Below, piece after piece: positions 33,519 to 42,145 of a DNA stretch of 64,000 bases. The position numbers were made by a program, and so were the translations under genes. Numbering within the stretch: position 1 is the first letter of the stretch; each line of letters starts with the position of its first letter. Source of the stretch: Lichenicoccus sp965213775 (GTDB lineage: Bacteria > Pseudomonadota > Alphaproteobacteria > Acetobacterales > Acetobacteraceae). Under the pieces are notes generated by a model that did not search any database, had not been told where the DNA came from, and saw nothing but the letters and a program-made list of their open reading frames with translations. The stretch lies in NCBI GenBank assembly GCA_965213775.1, contig CBDCAC010000004.1, forward strand, positions 1,548,234 through 1,612,233, written 5' to 3'.

Positions 33519-34439
33519 TCATCCGGGCGAGGCGGACATCGCCCGGTCCAGCGCGTCGAGCTGGCCGGCGATCCAGCCCTGGTAGCTCGCGGCACCGCGC
33601 GGCTCGGTCTCGGTGACGCCGAGCACCGGGATCCCCGAGGCGCGCGCGATGCCGAGCAGCCGCTGCGCCGCGCTGTCCGTCGCCTGGCTGTTGTAGATGA
33701 ACAGGCGCACGTGATGGCCGCGCAGGTCGCGCTCCATCGTCGCCACGTCGGCGGCACTCGGCTCGGTGTTGTTCATCACCGCGAGCTGGAACCGCTCGTT
33801 GCGCATCACCAGGCCGAGGGCGGCGGCCATGTAGCCGAACACCGGTTCGGTCGCGGTCACCGGCAGGCCGGCATAGCGGCGGCGCAGGGCAGCCACCTCG
33901 GCATCGATCGGGCGCAGCGAGCGCAGGAAGCGATCGAGCCGTGCCGCGTAGGCGGCGCGGTGCGCCGGATCGTCGGCGGCGAGGTCGGCCGAGAGCGCGC
34001 GCGCCACCGCCGGCATGGTGGCGGGATCGTACCAGAGATGCGGGTTGTCGCCCGCGCGATGTCCGGTCAGCGCCGCCGCGACGATCGTCTGCCGATGGAT
34101 GGATCGCGCGGCGGAGACCAGCTGGCCCATCCAAGGATCATAGTCCGCACCGTTCAAGACGACGATGCGCGCGCCGGAGATCGCGCGCGCGATCGACGGG
34201 CTGGCCTCGAACAGGTGCGGATCCTTGTCGGGATTGCTCAGGATGCTGGTGACACGCCAGCCTGGGCCCGCGAGCTGTGCCGCCACGTCGCCGTAGAAGT
34301 TCTCCGCCGCGACGATGCCGGGTGCGTCGGCGCCGGAGCTCGCAGCGCCCGCTGCCGCGCAGGGGATCAGCAGCGTGGCCAGGGTCAGCGCGATGCCTCG
34401 CCAGCGGGCGCCGCGGGCTGATCTCCGGTGAGCGAGCAT
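33519..34439 (-). CDS. znuA: Zinc ABC transporter periplasmic binding protein
   Basis: 306 residues, AGGAAGGA before the ATG. A signal peptide covers residues 1-33 (ALTLATLLIPCAAAGAA). The mature protein belongs to the cluster A-I metal-binding family: IVAAENFYGDVAAQLAG, NPDKDPHLFEASPS and GDNPHLWYDPATM contain candidate ligand histidines; a TEPVFGYM segment follows. The histidine-rich loop of many ZnuA proteins is absent. A near-palindromic Zur-like site lies 40-57 bp upstream. It delivers zinc to ZnuBC. Confidence 0.9.
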   Translation of the reverse strand: MLAHRRSARGARWRGIALTLATLLIPCAAAGAASSGADAPGIVAAENFYGDVAAQLAGPGWRVTSILSNPDKDPHLFEASPSIARAISGARIVVLNGADYDPWMGQLVSAARSIHRQTIVAAALTGHRAGDNPHLWYDPATMPAVARALSADLAADDPAHRAAYAARLDRFLRSLRPIDAEVAALRRRYAGLPVTATEPVFGYMAAALGLVMRNERFQLAVMNNTEPSAADVATMERDLRGHHVRLFIYNSQATDSAAQRLLGIARASGIPVLGVTETEPRGAASYQGWIAGQLDALDRAMSASPG

Positions 34440-34478
34440 GTGCCGTTCCTTCCTGTCGAATACCGGACTGCGGCAGAA

Positions 34479-34496
34479 TGATATAACGTTTTATCA
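34479..34496. promoter_or_regulatory. Zur-like box upstream of znuA
   Basis: TGATATAACGTTTTATCA is an 18-bp palindrome with one mismatched pair, strikingly AT-rich in this genome. It lies between divergent znuA and zur. A TTTTATAAC half-like sequence occurs again at 34549-34557 nearer to zur. Zur proteins bind TATAAC/GTTATA-type palindromes, so zinc-dependent repression of znuACB and zur is likely. Confidence 0.7.
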
Positions 34497-34579
34497 CGGG
34501 CTCGAAAGATGCACGATTTGCCACTTCCGGGCCAAGGCCCCACTGCTATTTTATAACCCGGTGCGATGGAAGGTCTCGT

Positions 34580-35086
34580 GTGCCCGCTCCCCTGTTCTCA
34601 GACGCTACCAACGCCCTGCTGTCGCGCGCGGCCCTGTTCTGCAGCCAGCGCGGCACGCGGCTGACCGAGCTGCGCCGGCAGGTGCTCGGGCTGGTGCTGG
34701 ACAGCGACCGCCCGGCCGGCGCCTACGACCTGCTCGACCAGCTGCGCGCCCGGCACAAGGGTGCCGCGCCGCCGACGGTCTACCGGGCGCTGGAGTTCCT
34801 GCTCGAGCAGGGGCTGATCCACAAGGTCGAGCGGCTCTCCGCGTTCGTCGGCTGCGTGCACGCCATCGACGAGAACCAGCACGACCGCCACCACGTCGCC
34901 CAGTTCCTGATCTGCACCCGGTGCCGGCGGGTGGCGGAGCTCGAGGACAAGCGGATCGACCGGGCGTTGCTGGGAGCGGCGCGCGATATCGGCTTCAGGC
35001 TCGCCATCTCGACGATCGAGGCGGAAGGGATCTGCGCCGACTGCACGCGCGGCGGCGGCCAACCGTCGGAAGCGGCGCGCGCCTGA
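34580..35086 (+). CDS. zur: Zinc uptake regulator, Fur family
   Basis: 168 residues from a GTG with GGAAGG six bases upstream. N-terminal winged helix (RLTELRRQVLGLVLDSDRPA; PPTVYRALEFLLEQGLIHKV). The structural zinc site of Fur proteins is present as two CxxC pairs, CTRC and CADC, and histidines suited to the sensory site are in HDRHHVAQF. Divergent from znuA and upstream of a TonB-dependent receptor; that context identifies it as Zur rather than Fur. It represses zinc uptake when zinc is sufficient. Confidence 0.9.
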   Translation: MPAPLFSDATNALLSRAALFCSQRGTRLTELRRQVLGLVLDSDRPAGAYDLLDQLRARHKGAAPPTVYRALEFLLEQGLIHKVERLSAFVGCVHAIDENQHDRHHVAQFLICTRCRRVAELEDKRIDRALLGAARDIGFRLAISTIEAEGICADCTRGGGQPSEAARA

Positions 35087-35150
35087 GCGGCCGCCGCGCC
35101 GCGCGCCGAAGCCGTCCGGTGCGGTAGACAACGCCCGCCAAATGAGATCT

Positions 35151-35174
35151 TATAACATTCTAAGGTATGTTATA
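35151..35174. promoter_or_regulatory. Zur-like inverted repeat upstream of the TonB receptor
   Basis: TATAACAT-TCTAAGGT-ATGTTATA: perfect 8-bp arms with an 8-bp spacer, 59-82 bp before the receptor ATG at 35233. The arms are the two halves of the classical Zur consensus in everted order, so this may be two adjoining sites. It lies inside a longer open frame, which supports the downstream start for the receptor. Confidence 0.7.
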
Positions 35175-35232
35175 TCGTACGGTCTCGGCGCTGCTGCGGC
35201 GCCCGGCGCCGGCGGCTCGAAAGGATCGTGCG

Positions 35233-37440
35233 ATGGCATGCTGGCGCCTCCTGTTCTGCGGCGGCCTGTTCACTGCCGCGGCCATCGGGATGCCGCCGCG
35301 CGCCCTGGCGCAGGTCGCCGCCGCACCCGCCGCCGCACCGGTTCCCGCGCCCGAGATGATCACGGTGACGGCGCGCCTCGACCAGGCGCGCAGCGCCCTC
35401 GAGCCCGATCTCGGCGCCACCGTGTATCGCTTCGGACGCGGCGCGCTGCAGACCCTGCCGCAGGGCGACAACACCCCGCTCAACCAGGTGCTGCTGCAGG
35501 CGCCGGGCGTCGCGCAAGATTCCTATGGCCAGATCCACGTCCGCGGCGACCATAACGAGGTGCAGTTCCGCCTCAATGGCGTGCAGCTGCCCGAGGGGCT
35601 CTCGGTGTTCGGGCAGGCGCTGGAGACCCGGTTCGCGCACTCGCTGTCGCTGATCACCGGGGCGCTGCCGGCGCAGTACGGCTTCGACACCGCCGCCGTG
35701 GTCGACATCACGACCAAGAGCGGCATCGCCGATCCGGGCGGCGAGATCTCGATCTACGGCGGCGCGCGGGACTATTTCCAGCCCTCGTTCTCGTACGGCG
35801 GCCATGTCGGCGACGTCGACTACTTCATCACCGGCGACTTCCTGCACGACCGCGTCGGCATCGAGAACCCGGTGGGCACCTTCAACGCCATCCACGACCT
35901 CAGCAACCAGAGCCACGGCATCGCGCACCTCTCCTGGGTGGTCGACAGCGACACCCGGATCAGCCTGCTGGCCGGGATCTCAAACGAGTTCTTCCAGATC
36001 CCGAACAACCCGGGGCAGACGCCCTCGCTCGGGCTGTCGGTGGACGGCGTCGGCGATGCCGACAGCACCGACCTCACCGAGCACCAGCGCGAGATCACCG
36101 ATTTCGGCATCCTGTCGCTGCAGAAGCAGATCGGCGCCGTCAGCTTCCAGAGCTCCGTGTTCACCCGCTACAGCGGCCTGTACTACACCCCCGATCCGGT
36201 CGGCGACCTGCTGTTCAACGGCATCTCGCAGACCGCCGCGCGCTCGGTGCTCTCCACCGGCGCGCAGACCGACGCCAGCTGGCACCTGAACGCCCACCAC
36301 ACGATCCGCGCCGGCTTCCAGGTGATCGGCGAGCGCACCGTCTCCTCCACGGATTCCGCGGTGCTGCCGGCCGCCGGCGACGGCGGCGGCGACAGCAACG
36401 GCGCCGGCCTCGCATCCGCCATCGAGCCCAGCGGCGGCGGCGACCTCGCCGCCGGCGACACGCCGTTCAGCATCCATGACGGCGAGGGCAAGACCGGCGG
36501 CCTGTACGGCCTCTACCTGCAGGATGAGTGGCACATCCTGCCGCACGTGACCGTGAACTACGGTGCCCGCTTCGACGTGGTGGACGAGTACACCCACGAG
36601 AACCAGGTCAGCCCGCGCGTCAACGTGGTGTGGCAGCCGAGCACGACGACCACCGTGCATGCCGGCTACTCGCGCTACTTCATCCCGCCGCCGTTCGAGC
36701 TGGTCGGCGGCAACACCGTGAGCCTGTTCGACGGCACTTCCGCCGCGGCGGAAGTGACGCAGGACAGCACGGTCAAGGCCGAGCGCGACAACTACTATGA
36801 CGGCGGCATCAGCCAGGTGCTGGTCCGTGGCCTGCAGGTCGGCTTCGATGCCTACTACAAGCAGGCGCGCAACCTGATCGACGAGGGCCAGTTCGGCGCC
36901 CCGATCATCCTCTCGGCGTTCAACTACGCCCGCGGCGAGGTGCACGGCTACGAGCTCAACACCACCTACGACCGCGGCCCGCTCTCGCTCTATGCCAACC
37001 TCTCCTGGTCGCGGGCGATCGGCAAGGACATCGTCTCCTCGCAGTTCGACTTCTCCGCCGCCGACCTGGCCTACATCTCCAACCGCTGGATCCACCTCGA
37101 CCATGACGAGCGCTGGGCCGGCTCCGGCGGCGCCGCCTACACGCTGTTCCACCGCACCGACACCCCGGCGCGGCTGTCCGCCGACCTGATCGTCGGCAGC
37201 GGCCTGCGCGCCGACGGCACGGTCCCCAACGGGCGCGCCCTGCCCGGCTACTACACCATCAACATCGCCGCGGTGCAGAGCTTCAAGTCGGGCCCGCTGC
37301 GCGGCACGCAGCTGCGCCTCGACGTGATCAACCTGCTCGACCGCGACTACGAGATCCGCGACGGCACCGGCATCGGCGTGGGCGCGCCGCAGTACGGCCT
37401 GCGACGCACCATCCTCGGCGGCATCGCGGAGCGGTTCTGA
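35233..37440 (+). CDS. TonB-dependent outer-membrane receptor, probable zinc uptake (ZnuD-like)
   Basis: 735 residues from the ATG at 35233, chosen for its AAGGA site and because the frame upstream contains the Zur-like operator. Signal peptide to about residue 27 (ALAQ). The plug domain includes NTPLNQVLLQAPGVAQDSYG and QIHVRGDHNEVQFRLNGVQL. The barrel ends with a C-terminal phenylalanine (GGIAERF), the outer-membrane insertion signal. Position beside zur and znuACB with a Zur-like box points to zinc or a zinc complex as ligand. Substrate is inferred from context. Confidence 0.88.
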   Translation: MACWRLLFCGGLFTAAAIGMPPRALAQVAAAPAAAPVPAPEMITVTARLDQARSALEPDLGATVYRFGRGALQTLPQGDNTPLNQVLLQAPGVAQDSYGQIHVRGDHNEVQFRLNGVQLPEGLSVFGQALETRFAHSLSLITGALPAQYGFDTAAVVDITTKSGIADPGGEISIYGGARDYFQPSFSYGGHVGDVDYFITGDFLHDRVGIENPVGTFNAIHDLSNQSHGIAHLSWVVDSDTRISLLAGISNEFFQIPNNPGQTPSLGLSVDGVGDADSTDLTEHQREITDFGILSLQKQIGAVSFQSSVFTRYSGLYYTPDPVGDLLFNGISQTAARSVLSTGAQTDASWHLNAHHTIRAGFQVIGERTVSSTDSAVLPAAGDGGGDSNGAGLASAIEPSGGGDLAAGDTPFSIHDGEGKTGGLYGLYLQDEWHILPHVTVNYGARFDVVDEYTHENQVSPRVNVVWQPSTTTTVHAGYSRYFIPPPFELVGGNTVSLFDGTSAAAEVTQDSTVKAERDNYYDGGISQVLVRGLQVGFDAYYKQARNLIDEGQFGAPIILSAFNYARGEVHGYELNTTYDRGPLSLYANLSWSRAIGKDIVSSQFDFSAADLAYISNRWIHLDHDERWAGSGGAAYTLFHRTDTPARLSADLIVGSGLRADGTVPNGRALPGYYTINIAAVQSFKSGPLRGTQLRLDVINLLDRDYEIRDGTGIGVGAPQYGLRRTILGGIAERF

Positions 37441-37586
37441 AGCGACGGCTCGCCGTCATCGAGCGGCCGCCATCCGGCCCCCGCTCCGGATTTCGTGAAG
37501 TAGCTGTTCATGCCTCTTTAACTTTGTCCTGCGAGGTCTTGAGGGTCAGCCGCTGCTGAGCCGCGACATCGCGACGAAGGAGGACA

Positions 37587-37964
37587 ATGCCCATCCCGAC
37601 TAGACTCGCTCCGGCCAGGGTTGCACCGCCGGACCCCGACACGCTGAGCCCGCTGCGGGCGCTGCACAGCCTGCGCGAGAAGCACGTCACGGTGCTGGCC
37701 AGGACGATGTCGCAACTGCCGGGGCGCTGGTCCCTGGAGCGTCACGAGAGCTACGACGGCGACCTCACCCTGATGCTGATGCCGCAGCAGGCCGACCCGA
37801 CCAACCTGGTGGTCAGCCGTGAGGCGGACGGCTTCCACCTGATCGCCAACCAGGATGACGACTACCGCGAGCTGGGCTGCTTCAGCGCCATCGACGAGCT
37901 GGTCACGACCGTGCAGGCCAACGTCAGGATCGCGACGAGGGCCGTGGTGCTGAGCCGCGCCTGA
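37587..37964 (+). CDS. Conserved-looking hypothetical protein
   Basis: 125 residues with a very strong GAAGGAGGACA ribosome site directly before the ATG, so it is probably translated. It is soluble, with a mixed alpha/beta pattern: a helical stretch LRALHSLREKHVTVLARTM followed by strands LTLMLMPQQ and FHLIANQDDD and a final helix. No cofactor motif, signal or membrane segment is visible. I do not recognise a family. It is followed by a dispersed palindromic element and convergent ctrA. Confidence 0.6.
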   Translation: MPIPTRLAPARVAPPDPDTLSPLRALHSLREKHVTVLARTMSQLPGRWSLERHESYDGDLTLMLMPQQADPTNLVVSREADGFHLIANQDDDYRELGCFSAIDELVTTVQANVRIATRAVVLSRA

Positions 37965-37981
37965 GGTGGTGCGGGGGTTCA

Positions 37982-38031
37982 GGCCAGGGCGCTGCCCTAG
38001 ACCCGCCCGGGCCTCAGGCCCCGGGCCCCGC
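37982..38031. repeat. Dispersed GC-rich palindromic element, copy B
   Basis: Blocks GGCCAGGGCGCTGCCCT, AGACCCGCC and GGGCCTCAGGCCCCGGGCCCC match the pattern at 7877, 44523 and 50686. GGGCGCTGCCC and GGGCCTCAGGCCC are each self-complementary. It lies between convergent genes, where it could act as a bidirectional transcription end. Confidence 0.65.
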
Positions 38032-38035
38032 CAGC

Positions 38036-38764
38036 TCAGGCGGCGGACAGGGCGGGCTCCGCGAACGGCGCCGCCGAGAGCTTCGATGCGGCGGCCTCCT
38101 CGCGCAGCATGTATCCGCGTCCCCAGACGGTGCTGATGAGGTGGCCGGCGCCGGCGTTCTGCAGTTTCTTGCGCAGTTTGCAGATGAAGACGTCGATGAT
38201 CTTCATCTCCGGCTCGTCCATGCCGCCGTAGAGGTGGTTGAGGAAGGCGTCCTTGGTGAGCACCATGCCCTTGCGCAGCACCAGCAGCTCGAGGATGGCG
38301 TATTCCTTGCCGGTGAGGTGGACCGGCTGCTGGTCGACGCTGACCTCGCGGCTGTCGAGGTTGAGCTGCAGCGGCCCGACGCGCAGGGTGGGCTCGCTGT
38401 AGCCTTTGCTGCGCCGCAGGATCGCCTGCATGCGGGCGACCAGCTCCGCGTGGTCGAACGGCTTGGTGATGAAGTCGTCGGCGCCGACGGCGAAGGCGCG
38501 CACCTTGGCCTGCGGGCGGCACAGTGCGGAGAGCACGATCACCGGGGTGGCGAGGCGTGCCGCGCGCAGGCGGCGGACCACCTCGTAGCCCTCGATGTCG
38601 GGCAGCATGAGGTCGAGCAGGATGAGGTCGTAGTCGTAGCGTCGCACCATCTCCAGCGCCTCGCGGCCCTGGTCGGTGTGGTCGACGGTGAAGCCGGCCG
38701 ACTTCAGGATCAGGGAGATCTCCCGGGCAGCCGTGACGTCATTCTCAGCGAGCAGGACACGCAT
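38036..38764 (-). CDS. ctrA: Cell-cycle response regulator CtrA
   Basis: 242 residues. Receiver domain with phospho-acceptor D51 (LILLDLMLPD) and lysine in ITKPFD; OmpR-type DNA-binding domain with VHLTGKEYAILELL, FLNHLYGGMDEPE and KIIDVFICKLRKKL, nearly identical to Caulobacter CtrA. In the acidic pocket the usual E-D-D reads E-N-D (residues 7-9). The C-terminus ends in Ala-Ala, like the ClpXP degron of Caulobacter CtrA. It is a master regulator of cell cycle, motility or gene-transfer genes in alphaproteobacteria. A GGTGGTAA direct repeat 30 bp apart lies just upstream. Confidence 0.93.
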   Translation of the reverse strand: MRVLLAENDVTAAREISLILKSAGFTVDHTDQGREALEMVRRYDYDLILLDLMLPDIEGYEVVRRLRAARLATPVIVLSALCRPQAKVRAFAVGADDFITKPFDHAELVARMQAILRRSKGYSEPTLRVGPLQLNLDSREVSVDQQPVHLTGKEYAILELLVLRKGMVLTKDAFLNHLYGGMDEPEMKIIDVFICKLRKKLQNAGAGHLISTVWGRGYMLREEAAASKLSAAPFAEPALSAA

Positions 38765-38998
38765 TTTACCACCAATCCGGTTCGATAAGAAATTGTTACC
38801 ACCCCAGGTTGTTCCGTGTCGACAACTATTCGCGTCGGTTGCGTCCTAAAAGCGGGTCAGCGGGCTCGAAATCGACCGCCGCTCCCGCGAGGCGAGGCGA
38901 GCCCGACATTTGCGGCATCCGCGGCCGCTTCGCCCGCGCCGCGCGCCGTCATGACGTCGGGAATTTGCGACCGGTCGCCGTCCGCGCGGCCGCACGCA

Positions 38999-40978
38999 TC
39001 ATTTCGCGACCGCCCGCACCGGCGCGGGCGCGGGCGGCTCCGGCCGCAGCCAGCGCGCGAACCACGCGACCGTCCGCCTGCGCTCGTCGATCCGGTCGAT
39101 ATCCTTGTGGAAGCCGTGCCCCTCGCCCGCATAGACCACGAACTGGGTCGGCACGCCGAGCGCGAGCATCGCCTGGTAGAACTCCTGGCTCTGCGGCAGC
39201 GGGCACTCCACGTCGCGCTCGCCCACCGTGATCAGCGTCGGCGTCCGCACCCCGCGCATGTGGGTGATCGGGGAGGCGTGGAGCTGCGGCCGCGGATCGT
39301 CGTAGACCAGGGTGCCGAACACCGGGTCGGGCGCATCCTGCGTCATCTGCGGCGCCTCGCCCTGCTCGGACAACCAGTCCGAGATGCCGGCGTGCGAGGC
39401 GGCCGCCTTGAAGCGGCGGGTCTGGGTGACCGCCCACATCGCCATGTAGCCGCCATAGCTGCCGCCGAAGATCCCGAGCCGCGCCTCGTCGATCGGTGCT
39501 GCGCGCTCCGCGGCATCCACGCCGGCCATGATGTCGCGGAAATCGCCGCCGCCGAAATCGCCGATATCGGCGGCGGTGAACGCCTCGCCCTGCCCGAAGC
39601 TGCCGCGGTAGTTCGGCAGCAGCAGGTCGTAGCCGGCGGCGAGCAGCGCGCGGTCGTCGCCGCGGGCGGAGACGAACTCGGGCACCTCCGCCGCCTGCGG
39701 GCCGCCATGCACCTGCACCAGCAGCGGCCGGCTGCCGGCGGCTCGCGGCGACGGGGTCAGCAGCCAGCCCTGCACCTCGTAGGCGTCGCTCTTCCATGTG
39801 ATGCTGACGGCGCGCACCGGCGCCTCGAGACCGGCATTGACGCGGGTGATGTCGTGCCATCGCCCGACCGGTCCGGCCTCCAGCTCGGGCGGCGCGGCGA
39901 AGCTCTCGTGGTAGGCGGCGCTGTGGCCGCCGGCGCAGGAGAGACCCAGGTTCCAGCCGCCGGCGCCGATGCTCTCCTCGCCCGACCACAGGGTGCGCCG
40001 CGGTCCGGTCAGCGTCGCGACCGAGGCGAGCGGGCCGGCGAGGCTGGTCGCGACCAGGCCGGGGGCGCAGCGCCAGTCCAGCGCGGTGACGGTCCCGCGT
40101 TGGCCGGCGGTCAGGTCGACGGGCCTGGCGCCGGGCCTGGCGCCGGGACGATCGAGCGGCAGCAGGAAGGCGTCGCCGCCGGTGGAGCCGAAATCGCTCA
40201 TCCAGCCGGCGATGTAGGCGACGAACCTGCCGTCCGGGGACACCACCGGGCCCGCGAGCTGCTGGTGCGTGCCATCCGGCGCGTGCAGCACCGTGTCGGT
40301 GCCGTCGGCCGCGATCGCCAGCAGCTTGGCCACCCACCACTGGCTGTCGCCGTCTCCCTTGGCCGCCGTCGCCACGAAGCCGGCGCCGCCCGGACGCCAG
40401 TCGAACTCGTAGACGAACAGGTCCGGCGCCGAGACCAGGCGCAGGCTGCCGTGCCGCAGCACCGCGATGCGCTGCTCGTCGGTCTCGCGGCCGACCTCGC
40501 CGGACAGCGGCGCGGCCGCTTCCACCGCCCCGGTCTTCTTGTGCGGATGCGCCGTCGCCAGCACGGCCAGGGCGTCGTCCGGGCCGTAGCGCAGGGTGCC
40601 GAGCGCGCCCTCGAAGCGGGTCAGCAGGCGCGGCGCGCCGCCATCGGCGCCCACCGCGTAGATGGCGGCCGACTTGGCCGAGCTCACCACGAAGGCGAGC
40701 CGGCTGCCGTCGCGGTTCCAGCTCGGCGACGACGGCACGCAGTCCGCGCCGCCGCCGCACGGCAGCGGTACCGGCCGGGCGCTGCCCCCGAAGGTGCGGA
40801 TGACCAGCCGCCGCGGCGGGCGGTCCTCGCCGCCCGGCACGTCGTCGCTGTCGATGCTGGCGACGTGCCGCCCGTCCGGCGCGATCGCGACCGCGTGGAA
40901 CAGATGCGCCGGCCGATCGGCGGCGATGGTCGCGACCGCGATCGCCGCACAGCAGAACCATCGTCTCACACCCGCCAC
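38999..40978 (-). CDS. S9-family serine peptidase (prolyl oligopeptidase/acylaminoacyl peptidase type)
   Basis: 659 residues from a GTG at 40978. A short hydrophobic N-terminus (WFCCAAIAVATIAA) suggests export. An N-terminal beta-propeller with repeated FSP-like sequence motifs occupies about 400 residues. The alpha/beta-hydrolase domain has the nucleophile in FGGSYGGYMAMWAV, the aspartate in VGERDVECPL and the histidine in YAGEGHGF. Such enzymes cleave peptides with prolyl or acylated residues. No operon partners. The exact start is uncertain because no ribosome site is evident. Confidence 0.9.
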   Translation of the reverse strand: MAGVRRWFCCAAIAVATIAADRPAHLFHAVAIAPDGRHVASIDSDDVPGGEDRPPRRLVIRTFGGSARPVPLPCGGGADCVPSSPSWNRDGSRLAFVVSSAKSAAIYAVGADGGAPRLLTRFEGALGTLRYGPDDALAVLATAHPHKKTGAVEAAAPLSGEVGRETDEQRIAVLRHGSLRLVSAPDLFVYEFDWRPGGAGFVATAAKGDGDSQWWVAKLLAIAADGTDTVLHAPDGTHQQLAGPVVSPDGRFVAYIAGWMSDFGSTGGDAFLLPLDRPGARPGARPVDLTAGQRGTVTALDWRCAPGLVATSLAGPLASVATLTGPRRTLWSGEESIGAGGWNLGLSCAGGHSAAYHESFAAPPELEAGPVGRWHDITRVNAGLEAPVRAVSITWKSDAYEVQGWLLTPSPRAAGSRPLLVQVHGGPQAAEVPEFVSARGDDRALLAAGYDLLLPNYRGSFGQGEAFTAADIGDFGGGDFRDIMAGVDAAERAAPIDEARLGIFGGSYGGYMAMWAVTQTRRFKAAASHAGISDWLSEQGEAPQMTQDAPDPVFGTLVYDDPRPQLHASPITHMRGVRTPTLITVGERDVECPLPQSQEFYQAMLALGVPTQFVVYAGEGHGFHKDIDRIDERRRTVAWFARWLRPEPPAPAPVRAVAK

Positions 40979-41100
40979 GCGATCAGCCCCTCGTCCGTCA
41001 TCGGAGCCCGCACTTGAAGAGGCGGGCAGCGGCGGGTCAAGGGTGGTGGGGCGCGCGACGCGGCTGGACTTCCTCGCTCCCGAGGCGCCACGCTCGCGGC

Positions 41101-41805
41101 ATGTGCGGCCGCTACGTCTCGACCCTGGCTCCGGTGGACCTCGCGCTGCTGTTCGGGATCGCCGGCGCGCTGCCGAACTACGAGCCGAGCTGGAACGTGG
41201 CGCCGAGCAGCCGCAGGCCGGTGATCCGTCGCCATCCGGACGGCGAGCGCCGCATCGACCTGCTGAGCTGGGGCCTGGTGCCGCACTTCACCAGGCAGCT
41301 CAACGCGGCGCGGCGGCCGATCAACGCCCGCGGCGAGACCGTCGCGAGCTCCGGCATGTTCCGTGGCGCGATGTCGCGTCGCCGCTGCATCGTGCCGGCG
41401 GACCTGTTCTACGAATGGGTGGCCGAGCCGGACGGCAGGCAGCCCTACGCCATCGCCAGGCGCGACGGGCGGCCGCTGGCGTTCGGCGGGCTATGGGAGA
41501 GCTGGACGCAGCCGGACGGCACGCTGCTGCGCAGCTACGCGATCGTCACCACCGCGGCGAACCCGGACATGGCGGCGCTGCATGACCGCATGCCGCTGAT
41601 CCTGGAGCAGCCGGCGTGGTCGGACTGGCTCGGCGACGAGACGGCGCGTGCCCTGTCGCTGGTGCGGCCGGCGCCGGCTGGCACGCTGCGGGCGTGGCCG
41701 GTGTCGCGCGCCGTCAACAGCGTTCGCAACGACGGACCCGAGCTGATCCGGCCGGTCCCGGACGGCGCCGGCTCGAGCCCGGCCGGCGGACCCAACAGCG
41801 CCTGA
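41101..41805 (+). CDS. SOS response-associated peptidase (YedK/HMCES, SRAP family)
   Basis: 234 residues starting MCGRY, so that Cys2 becomes the N-terminal nucleophile after methionine removal; the frame is open upstream but the family demands this start. Other active-site parts are RPINARGET (asparagine/arginine), DLFYEWV (glutamate) and LHDRMPLIL (histidine). SRAP proteins form a thiazolidine cross-link with abasic sites in single-stranded DNA and protect them. The last 30 residues are glycine/serine-rich and not conserved. Confidence 0.93.
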   Translation: MCGRYVSTLAPVDLALLFGIAGALPNYEPSWNVAPSSRRPVIRRHPDGERRIDLLSWGLVPHFTRQLNAARRPINARGETVASSGMFRGAMSRRRCIVPADLFYEWVAEPDGRQPYAIARRDGRPLAFGGLWESWTQPDGTLLRSYAIVTTAANPDMAALHDRMPLILEQPAWSDWLGDETARALSLVRPAPAGTLRAWPVSRAVNSVRNDGPELIRPVPDGAGSSPAGGPNSA

Positions 41806-41838
41806 GCGCGGTAACGCCGGACCGATGAGACCGGCGGC

Positions 41839-41955
41839 TCAGCGCATCAGCAGCCACGCACCTCCGGCGAGGAAGGCGGAGAAGGCGAGCGCCGCGCAGT
41901 TGGCGGCGATCGAGGCCATGTCGCGGGTGCGCAACTCGGGTGTCTTGGTCTGCAT
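41839..41955 (-). CDS. Putative 38-residue membrane protein
   Basis: Short frame starting MQTKTPELRTRD, followed by one hydrophobic helix MASIAANCAALAFSAFLAGG and ending AWLLMR. The charge pattern (polar N-terminus, single helix, terminal arginine) resembles a genuine small membrane protein, and third-codon GC matches neighbours. No clear ribosome site lies before the ATG, so support is limited. Confidence 0.35.
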   Translation of the reverse strand: MQTKTPELRTRDMASIAANCAALAFSAFLAGGAWLLMR

Positions 41956-42145
41956 CAGTCTGGTCCGTGATGATCAGGGGCGGATCAGCCCGCCCGGGAC
42001 CCGGATCTAGGCGGCCTACACCTCATGGTCCATGATCTCGTATGCATAGCTCCTGTGCAATAAATGCTCAATAACCGTGCAACTTGGTCTGATATCGTAG
42101 GTGGAACGAAATCGCGGAGCCGGTCGCGTCTTGCCGGAGGCCCGG

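Noticed and set aside
38816..41017. 733-codon plus-strand frame opposite the S9 peptidase
   Set aside because: Shadow of the peptidase; no recognisable sequence.
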